In this document: positions 1-4,916 of the stretch, one piece after another
Layout of the letters: each line of letters begins with the position of its first letter
Numbering within the stretch: position 1 is the stretch's first letter
Assembly (NCBI GenBank): GCA_946481035.1
Contig: CAMLNK010000261.1
Span: forward strand, 1 to 6,233
Reading direction: 5' to 3'
From: an uncultured Dyadobacter sp.
GTDB lineage: Bacteria; Bacteroidota; Bacteroidia; Cytophagales; Spirosomataceae
Length of the DNA stretch: 6,233 bases
Translations under genes and position numbers: made by a program
Notes under the pieces: generated by a model
Seen by the model: only the letters and a program-made list of their open reading frames with translations
The model's database searches: none
Told to the model about the DNA's origin: nothing

Positions 1-1097
1 AAGAACTGGGCATCCGTACTTTTATTAATGCAGCGGGTACCTACACAATGATGACGGGTTCCCTCATGCAGGACGACGTGGTGGCTACGATCCAGGGCGC
101 GGCGAAGGAATTTATGATGCTCGATGAAGTCCAGACGAAGGTGGGCGAGAAAATCGCCGCTATTACGCACGCCGAATCCGCGGTGGTGACTGCCGGCTGC
201 TTCTCGGCGCTTACGCTCGGCCTCGCGGGCGTGCTCACGGGCATGGACCAGAAGAAAGTGGAAGCATTACCGCATTTGGAAGGCACCGGCATGAAATCGG
301 AAGTGATCATCCAAAAAGGCCACAACATAGGCTATTCGCATGCATTGACCAATACAGGCTGCAAAATCATCGAAATCGAAACGGTGGAGCAGTTGCAGAA
401 AGCGATTAATGAAAAGACCGCATTGATGTGGTTCCTGCATATCCAGTCGGACAAAGGGCAGATCAAACACGAGCAATGGATCGAAATCGCCAAAAAGAAC
501 GGCATTCCGACCATGATCGACATGGCTGCCGACGTGCCACCGGTTGAAAACCTCTGGCGTTTCAACGACCTGGGCTTCGACCTCGTGTGCGTATCGGGCG
601 GGAAAGCCATGCGCGGGCCGCAGAGCGCTGGTATCCTGATGGGCAAAAAGCAATATATCGACGCGGCTCGCCTCAGCATGCCGCCGCGTGGCTCGACGAT
701 CGGCCGCGGAATGAAGGTGAATAAAGAAGAGATCCTCGGAATGTATGTCGCGCTGGACAATTTCGTGAAGATGGATCACAAGAAAGAGTGGAAAATCTGG
801 GAAGATCGCGTGGCGACTATCGAGAATGCCGTAAAAAGCGTGAAAGGTGTCATGACCGAAGTGACTGTCCCTGAGCTGGGTAACCATACCCCCACATTGA
901 AAGTATCGTGGGATGCCGCCAAGGTGAGCCTGCCTGTGAAGGTGTTACAGGAAAGCCTGCGCAAAGGCAACCCGTCGATCGAGGTAATGAGCGGCGAGAA
1001 CAATTCGCTCACCATTACAACCTGGATGCTCAAAGCGGGCGAGGAGAAAATCGTGGCATCCAGACTGAAAGAAGAACTGTCGAAAGCAGTTGTTTAA
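1..1097 (+). CDS. SelA/DgaE-like PLP-dependent enzyme (aminotransferase class V-fold), 5'-truncated
   Basis: The reading frame is already open at base 3 (first codon GAA), and the family-typical N-terminal segment LGIRTFINAAGTYT precedes the first ATG at base 48. The true start therefore lies before the window, and 364 residues are visible. The fold is the SelA / D-glucosaminate-6-phosphate ammonia-lyase type of PLP enzyme. The predicted Schiff-base lysine is in SGGKAMRGPQSAG (codon 603-605), and the Asp expected to contact the pyridine nitrogen is in MIDMAAD (codon 519-521). The glycine-rich segment after ITHAESAVVTAG fits phosphate-side binding. Family members catalyse beta-elimination or deamination of amino acids or amino sugars; this is not a selenocysteine synthase by context. 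The next gene is an amidohydrolase 55 bases downstream, a pairing known elsewhere. Whether it is cytoplasmic or exported depends on the unseen N-terminus. The family call is firm and the substrate is unknown. Confidence 0.88.
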   Translation, partial: ELGIRTFINAAGTYTMMTGSLMQDDVVATIQGAAKEFMMLDEVQTKVGEKIAAITHAESAVVTAGCFSALTLGLAGVLTGMDQKKVEALPHLEGTGMKSEVIIQKGHNIGYSHALTNTGCKIIEIETVEQLQKAINEKTALMWFLHIQSDKGQIKHEQWIEIAKKNGIPTMIDMAADVPPVENLWRFNDLGFDLVCVSGGKAMRGPQSAGILMGKKQYIDAARLSMPPRGSTIGRGMKVNKEEILGMYVALDNFVKMDHKKEWKIWEDRVATIENAVKSVKGVMTEVTVPELGNHTPTLKVSWDAAKVSLPVKVLQESLRKGNPSIEVMSGENNSLTITTWMLKAGEEKIVASRLKEELSKAVV

Positions 1098-1122
1098 ATA
1101 TGTACAGTACCATTTAACTCTT

Positions 1123-1132
1123 CCTAAACCCC
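1123..1132 (+). other. C-rich leader motif CCTAAACCCC before the amidohydrolase
   Basis: The 55-base gap between the PLP enzyme and the amidohydrolase contains CCTAAACCCC, followed by CAACCC and an A-rich stretch, ending 20 bases before the ATG at 1153. Nearly the same motif precedes two other genes in this window. No clear Shine-Dalgarno site is present; AAGAAG at 1144-1149 is only weakly similar and very close to the start. A role in the 5' leader is inference. Confidence 0.3.
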
Positions 1133-1152
1133 AACCCTTTTCAAGAAGTAAA

Positions 1153-2403
1153 ATGCAACACAGGTCTATCCTTATCACTCTTCTGGCATGTCTGCTCGGC
1201 GTGGCTTCCCATGCCCAGACGTACAGTGTACTGATCAAAGGCGGCACGGTGATCGACCCAAAGAACAATGTCAATCAGGTGATGGATGTCGGTATTTTCG
1301 AAGGGAAGATCAAGAAAGTGGCGAAGGATATCGATCCGAAAGAGGCCCGCCAGGTGGTGGATGCCAAAGGGATGTATGTCACACCCGGATTGATCGATAT
1401 CCATGGACACGTGTTTTTCGGTACCGAGCCAAACCATTACCTCAGTAATGGTTTGGTGGCGCTACCACCCGACGGTTTCACTTTCCGCGTAGGCGTGACG
1501 ACGATCGTCGACGCGGGTGGTGCCGGCTGGGATTCGTTTTCGGAGTTCAAAAACAATGTGATTTTCAATTCCAAAACCCGCGTGCTCTCGTTCCTGAACA
1601 TCGTGGGACAAGGCATGCGCGGCGGAAACTGGGAACAGGACACGGCCGATATGGACCCAAACCTGGCCGCGGGCGTAGCGATCAAAAACCGCAACGACGT
1701 GGTGGGTTTCAAAGTAGCGCATTTCCAGGGCAAGGACTGGAAACCGGTGGATAATGCGGTGAAAGCCGGAAAATTAGCGAATATGCCCGTTATGGTCGAT
1801 TTCGGCGGCAGCACGCCTCCGCTTCCACTTGAAGAGCTGTTTATGAAACACCTTCGCCCAGGCGACATATACACACACGCATACACATTGCTCGAAGGCA
1901 ATATCCGCGAAACCATCGTGGACGAAGCCACACAAAAAGTGAAACCGTTCGCGATCGAGGCACGCAAAAGAGGCATTGTATTCGATGTAGGTTACGGCGG
2001 CGCGAGCTTCAACTACTCGCAGGCAATCCCAGCAATGAAGGCCGGTTTTTACCCCACTACCATCAGCACCGACCTCCACACCGGCAGCATGAACGGCTCG
2101 ATGAAGGATATGCTGAGCATTATGTCGAAATTCTATAATATGGGTATGGACCTGCCGTCGATCATCAAAGCCAGCACCTGGGAGCCGGCCAAAGTGATCC
2201 ACCGCGAACAGCTGGGCCACATTACCGAAGGCGCCATTGCCGACGTAGCGGTGTTTTCGATGCGGAAAGGCAATTTTGGCTTTTATGACAAAACCGGCTT
2301 TAAGGTCGAAGGCAAAGAAAAACTCGAATGCGAGCTGACTGTAATGGGCGGAAAAATAGTTTATGATTTGAACGGCATTACGTCGCCGATATATTTGAAG
2401 TAG
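1153..2403 (+). CDS. Exported amidohydrolase/deacetylase-family metallohydrolase
   Basis: This 416-residue protein belongs to the dihydroorotase-like amidohydrolases of the Atu3266/EF0837 type. A TTG at 1090 keeps the frame open upstream, but ATG 1153 is chosen because it gives a clean signal peptide (MQHRS, hydrophobic core, SHA|QT cleavage near residue 21), so the enzyme is probably periplasmic. The N-terminal beta domain starts at VLIKGGTVIDP. Metal-site candidates are H84 and H86 (DIHGH), K187 (VGFKVAHF, expected carboxylated lysine), H242 (GDIYTHAY) and D307 (ISTDLH). The position where relatives usually carry a His on strand 5 is D216 (VMVDFGG), and the GHGGASF-type motif reads GYGGASF (Y281). 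The C-terminal part (STWEPAKVI, EGAIADVAVF) is typical of the family. Characterised relatives hydrolyse amide or ester bonds, for example acetyl-(R)-mandelate for Atu3266; the natural substrate here is unknown. It is probably co-transcribed with the upstream PLP enzyme. Confidence 0.9.
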   Translation: MQHRSILITLLACLLGVASHAQTYSVLIKGGTVIDPKNNVNQVMDVGIFEGKIKKVAKDIDPKEARQVVDAKGMYVTPGLIDIHGHVFFGTEPNHYLSNGLVALPPDGFTFRVGVTTIVDAGGAGWDSFSEFKNNVIFNSKTRVLSFLNIVGQGMRGGNWEQDTADMDPNLAAGVAIKNRNDVVGFKVAHFQGKDWKPVDNAVKAGKLANMPVMVDFGGSTPPLPLEELFMKHLRPGDIYTHAYTLLEGNIRETIVDEATQKVKPFAIEARKRGIVFDVGYGGASFNYSQAIPAMKAGFYPTTISTDLHTGSMNGSMKDMLSIMSKFYNMGMDLPSIIKASTWEPAKVIHREQLGHITEGAIADVAVFSMRKGNFGFYDKTGFKVEGKEKLECELTVMGGKIVYDLNGITSPIYLK

Positions 2404-2501
2404 GCTGTAAGCAGTGGGCTTTAAGCTGTAAGCGATAGGCTATAAGTGATAGACTTTGAATTTACAGCCTAAGGCCTAAAGCTTATAGCATATAGCTTAC
2501 C
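2404..2501 (+). repeat. Heptanucleotide repeat array (GCTRTAA-like), self-complementary
   Basis: Directly after the TAG stop at 2401-2403 the sequence falls into 7-base units: GCTGTAA, GCAGTGG, GCTTTAA, GCTGTAA, GCGATAG, GCTATAA, GTGATAG (2404-2452). Two degenerate units follow, then GCCTAAG, GCCTAAA, GCTTATA, GCATATA, GCTTACC (2467-2501). The phase is unbroken from 2404 to 2501, 14 units in total, 11 of which begin with GC. The unit resembles the heptad at 4851-4881 in period and in the GCC/GCT start, though not in full consensus. No coding potential is evident. The function is unknown; short heptanucleotide tandem repeats have been described in other bacteria such as filamentous cyanobacteria. 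Confidence 0.75.
2428..2500 (+). repeat. Imperfect inverted repeat within the heptad array (potential hairpin)
   Basis: The arm 2428-2446 matches the reverse complement of 2482-2500 at 17 of 19 positions, with a 35-base interval between them. The mismatches fall at positions 7 and 11 of the arm. In RNA this could form a long stem between the amidohydrolase and dehydrogenase genes. No T-run follows the right arm, so a standard intrinsic terminator is not supported. It could act in mRNA stability or processing, or simply reflect how the heptads spread. Confidence 0.6.
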
Positions 2502-2509
2502 CTAACCCC
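2501..2509 (+). other. C-rich leader motif CCTAACCCC before the heme-fused dehydrogenase
   Basis: CCTAACCCC ends 14 bases before the ATG at 2524, after the heptad array. It matches CCTAAACCCC at 1123 and 4894 apart from one missing A. The remaining leader (CTCTTTAATTGACCT) has no Shine-Dalgarno site. The role is unknown. Confidence 0.3.
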
Positions 2510-2523
2510 TCTTTAATTGACCT

Positions 2524-4257
2524 ATGTTTAAGAAACGCTTTAAATGGTCTGCTTCCCTCCTGATGCTGCTTGCATTAGGGTTTACGCAGCATTCCGACCG
2601 GGACTTGCCGGTTGTTAACACCAAAAACGGTGGTCTGTTTTTGCCGGACGGATTTGAGGCTACGGTGGTGGTCGACAGCCTTCCGGGCCGTGCGCGGCAT
2701 ATTGCGGTGAACGATAATGGCGATATTTATGTGAAGGCGCGGTTTGCCGACAAGGGAGAATCGGTTATTGCACTACGCGATACGAACAACGACGGGCGGG
2801 CGGACATTATCAAGCGCTTTGGGGGTGCTGCCAAAGAACGTGCTTACGGCACGGCCATGCGCATTTACAAAGGCTACCTGTATTTCAGTTCTGAACTCGT
2901 TGTCTATCGTTACAAACTCACGCCGGGCAAACTGGTTCCGGAAAGCCCGGAAGAGGTGATCCTCACCGACGACCACGCGCACGGCATGCATGAGCACATT
3001 GCGAAGCCGATTACGTTTGATGACAAGGGTTTCATGTACGTACCATTTGGTGCGAACTCCAATGCATGCCAGGAGCAAAACCGCACGCCTGGCTCCAAAG
3101 GCATGGACCCGTGCCCGATCCTTGAAGACCACGGCGGTATCTGGAAATTCGATGCGAACAAGACCGGCCAGTTACAGAAAGACGGCACCAAGTTTGCGAC
3201 CGGATTGCGGAGTGTCGTAGCATTGGATTGGAATTTCCAGGATAATAACCTCTATGCAGTACAGCACGGCCGCGACGATCTTTTGCGCCTTTGGCCGCAG
3301 CTTTACAATGGCTGGCAAAGCGCTATGCTGCCTTCGGAAGAGTTTTTGCGGATTAAAGAAGGCACTCACGCGGGGTGGCCCTATTGTTACTGGGACCAAA
3401 TGCAATCCAAGAAGGTATTGAACCCGGAATATGGTGGTGATGGTAAAATTGTGGGTCAATGTGATCAGTACGAGAAACCGTTGATCGGCTTCCCGGGCCA
3501 CTGGGCGCCTAATGACATTCTGTTCTATCAGGGCAGCCAATTTCCGGAGCATTATAAAAACGGTTCGTTCATTGCATTCCACGGCTCCACCAACCGCGCG
3601 CCGTATCCGCAATCGAGCTACTTTATTGGTTTTGTTCCATTTAAAAACGGTCAGGTGGCAGGTGAATATGAAATTTTCGCCGACGGTTTTGCCGGCCTGG
3701 ATCCGATCGTGAACGTGAGCGATGCCGTTTATCGCCCGATGGGCATTGCGATGGGCCCCGACGGCTCGATCTACATTGCCGAAACCGAAAAAGGTAAGAT
3801 CTGGAAAGTGACCTACAAGGGTAACAAGAAGAAGTTCGCCAAAACCGCATTGGCCAAAATGGAGCAGCGTAAGACGATGTCGCACATCCGCACGCCGGAT
3901 TTTGTGAACGACAACCTGGACAAAGACAAACCCGTTGCAGGCGGAAAGGTTTACAGTGTGTATTGCACGGCCTGCCACCAGCGCAACGGTATGGGCGACT
4001 CACAACGCTTCCCGCCTTTGGGAGGTGCCGAATGGGTTACCGGCGATAAAGAGCGGCTGATTAAGGTACTATTAAATGGTTTGGAAGGCCCAATCGAGGT
4101 AAAAGGCCAGGCCTATAACAATGTAATGCCGCAGCATAGCTTTTTGAAGGACGAGGAAATTTCAGAGGTATTGACCCACATCCGGAGCAATTTCGGAAAC
4201 AACGCAGGCCCGGTCACGACGGAAGAAGTAGCCAAAGTGCGGGCGTCACTCAAATAA
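2524..4257 (+). CDS. PQQ-type sugar/L-sorbosone dehydrogenase propeller fused to a C-terminal cytochrome c domain
   Basis: This 577-residue exported protein begins with a signal peptide (MFKKRFKW, hydrophobic run to about residue 21). Residues about 38-430 form the six-bladed propeller of the glucose/sorbosone dehydrogenase family. The predicted active-site His is around 156-158 (HGMHEHIAKPITF), the conserved Arg is R229 (ATGLRSVVALDW), and the later family motifs are GTHAGWP, GHWAPNDILFY, AFHGSTNR and RPMGIAMGPDG. A Lys-rich linker (about 429-450) leads to a mono-heme cytochrome c domain with CTACH at 481-485 and a probable axial Met at 535 (NNVMPQ). Family knowledge predicts PQQ-dependent oxidation of a sugar, aldehyde or alcohol in the periplasm, with electrons passed to the fused heme. 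Four Cys outside the heme site (182, 197, 288, 313) could form disulfides. The cytochrome c gene downstream is a natural electron acceptor. Substrate and true PQQ dependence are inferred. Confidence 0.88.
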   Translation: MFKKRFKWSASLLMLLALGFTQHSDRDLPVVNTKNGGLFLPDGFEATVVVDSLPGRARHIAVNDNGDIYVKARFADKGESVIALRDTNNDGRADIIKRFGGAAKERAYGTAMRIYKGYLYFSSELVVYRYKLTPGKLVPESPEEVILTDDHAHGMHEHIAKPITFDDKGFMYVPFGANSNACQEQNRTPGSKGMDPCPILEDHGGIWKFDANKTGQLQKDGTKFATGLRSVVALDWNFQDNNLYAVQHGRDDLLRLWPQLYNGWQSAMLPSEEFLRIKEGTHAGWPYCYWDQMQSKKVLNPEYGGDGKIVGQCDQYEKPLIGFPGHWAPNDILFYQGSQFPEHYKNGSFIAFHGSTNRAPYPQSSYFIGFVPFKNGQVAGEYEIFADGFAGLDPIVNVSDAVYRPMGIAMGPDGSIYIAETEKGKIWKVTYKGNKKKFAKTALAKMEQRKTMSHIRTPDFVNDNLDKDKPVAGGKVYSVYCTACHQRNGMGDSQRFPPLGGAEWVTGDKERLIKVLLNGLEGPIEVKGQAYNNVMPQHSFLKDEEISEVLTHIRSNFGNNAGPVTTEEVAKVRASLK

Positions 4258-4268
4258 CAAGATATTAC

Positions 4269-4351
4269 GCCATTCATCTTCCAACCCCGTTTAAGCGGAT
4301 ATTACTCTCCGGCAATTGAGTGTTCCTTTAAGGGGTTGGAGGAAGAATGGC
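4269..4351 (+). repeat. 20-base imperfect inverted repeat in the dehydrogenase-cytochrome gap
   Basis: The 126-base gap 4258-4383 holds arms 4269-4288 (GCCATTC...CCAACCCC) and 4332-4351 (GGGGTTGG...GAATGGC). They match as reverse complements at 18 of 20 positions, with a 43-base loop. The right arm is followed by AAAAGTAACTAG rather than a T-run, so it is not a classic intrinsic terminator. It may be a small palindromic element or an mRNA stem separating expression of the two genes. Its sequence is unrelated to the heptad arrays on either side. The rest of the gap shows no gene. Confidence 0.6.
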
Positions 4352-4383
4352 AAAAGTAACTAGTTCACCATTTTTGTATATTC

Positions 4384-4815
4384 ATGTTGAAAAACAATAT
4401 CTTAGCCGCAAGCTTTATCATTCTTTCCGGGATCGGCCTCGCGGGGTTCTCTTCCGAAAAGAATACTTTCATACACAACAACCAGGAGCCCTGGAAGGCA
4501 CCGGCCTGGGCTGACACATTAAAAAGCCCCTTCCACGAAGAGCCGCTTACCCTCGCACAGGGCGAAGAACTGTTTACATTATATTGCTCTTCCTGCCACG
4601 GCGAAGGCGGCTATGGCGATGGCGCCGCTGGCGGTGCATTAGGTCAGAAGCCAGCCAATTTCCACGACACGCTGGTAAAAGCACAAAGCGACGGCTCGCT
4701 GTTCTGGAAAATGTCGAACGGCCGCGGTAATATGCCGCCATTCCAGGATGTATTTACAGCTGAACAGCGCTGGCAGCTCGTAGCGTACATCCGGCATCTG
4801 GGAAAAACAGAGTGA
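4384..4815 (+). CDS. Small mono-heme cytochrome c, exported
   Basis: This 143-residue protein has an N-terminal hydrophobic segment (about residues 6-22) that acts as a signal peptide or uncleaved anchor; there is no obvious AXA site and no lipobox Cys. The cytochrome c fold follows from about residue 56: GEELFTLYCSSCHGEGG with the heme motif C68-x-x-C71-H72, then a probable axial Met at M117 (GRGNMPPF), and a C-terminal helix (AEQRWQLVAYIRHL). The sole heme motif and the length fit class I cytochromes that accept electrons from periplasmic dehydrogenases. It sits between two PQQ-type dehydrogenase genes, which suggests it links one or both to the terminal oxidase; that link is inference. ATG 4384 is preferred because it gives the export segment, although no Shine-Dalgarno site precedes it. 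Confidence 0.9.
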   Translation: MLKNNILAASFIILSGIGLAGFSSEKNTFIHNNQEPWKAPAWADTLKSPFHEEPLTLAQGEELFTLYCSSCHGEGGYGDGAAGGALGQKPANFHDTLVKAQSDGSLFWKMSNGRGNMPPFQDVFTAEQRWQLVAYIRHLGKTE

Positions 4816-4822
4816 TGTAGTA

Positions 4823-4881
4823 CTTCGGCTATCGGCTATCAAACCAAAAAGCCGACAGCCGATTGCCGATAGCCGACAGCC
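4823..4881 (+). repeat. Heptanucleotide repeat array (GCCGAYA) in inverted arrangement
   Basis: The right side reads GCCGACA, GCCGATT, GCCGATA, GCCGACA, GCC (4851-4881). The left side carries the same unit inverted: CTTCGGC, TATCGGC, TATC (4823-4840). The arm 4826-4840 pairs with 4861-4875 at 14 of 15 positions with a 20-base loop, and a shorter stem with 4851-4861 is also possible. The boundaries of the left and right units are in the same 7-base phase. The stem is GC-rich and could slow or end transcription after the cytochrome gene, but no T-run follows. It lies in the 101-base gap before the second dehydrogenase. Confidence 0.75.
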
Positions 4882-4893
4882 AAATCAAAGTCC

Positions 4894-4903
4894 CCTAAAC
4901 CCC
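4894..4903 (+). other. C-rich leader motif CCTAAACCCC before the second dehydrogenase
   Basis: This is an exact copy of the motif at 1123-1132, ending 13 bases before the ATG at 4917 and following the heptad array. The adjacent ATAAAAGACCATT contains no convincing Shine-Dalgarno site. It may be a translational or 5'-leader element of this lineage, or simply a composition bias. Confidence 0.3.
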
Positions 4904-4916
4904 ATAAAAGACCATT

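Noticed and set aside
267..887. Minus-strand open frame of 206 codons
   Set aside because: It is antisense to the conserved PLP-enzyme core, His- and Phe-rich as expected from reversed sense codons, with no motif.
1090..1152. TTG at 1090 as an earlier start for the amidohydrolase, overlapping the PLP gene end
   Set aside because: It would add 21 polar residues before a complete signal peptide. ATG 1153 gives a normal export signal.
1162..1191. LLAC in the amidohydrolase signal as a lipoprotein box
   Set aside because: The Cys at residue 13 lies too early and is followed by more hydrophobic residues and a good SHA|QT signal peptidase I site.
2451..2459. TAGACTTTG as a Bacteroidetes -7 promoter element (TAnnTTTG)
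   Set aside because: The spacing inside the element is one base too long, no good -33 TTTG/TTG sits at the right distance, and the bases are part of the heptad array.
3172..3978. Long minus-strand open frame of 268 codons
   Set aside because: It lies wholly opposite the recognisable dehydrogenase propeller and heme region, and its translation shows no family motif or sensible composition. It is a shadow of the sense codons.
4347..4514. A 55-codon + strand frame starting at ATG 4347 with GGAGG four bases before it, overlapping the cytochrome c start in another frame
   Set aside because: It is the only good Shine-Dalgarno-like site in the window, but it lies inside the right arm of the palindrome. 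The encoded peptide is low in recognisable features and runs through the cytochrome signal peptide in another frame, and this lineage seldom depends on such sites. Probably fortuitous.
4826..4875. GC-rich stem as an intrinsic terminator
   Set aside because: The stem is not followed by a T-run on the + strand, and the next gene starts about 40 bases later. It is kept as a repeat only.
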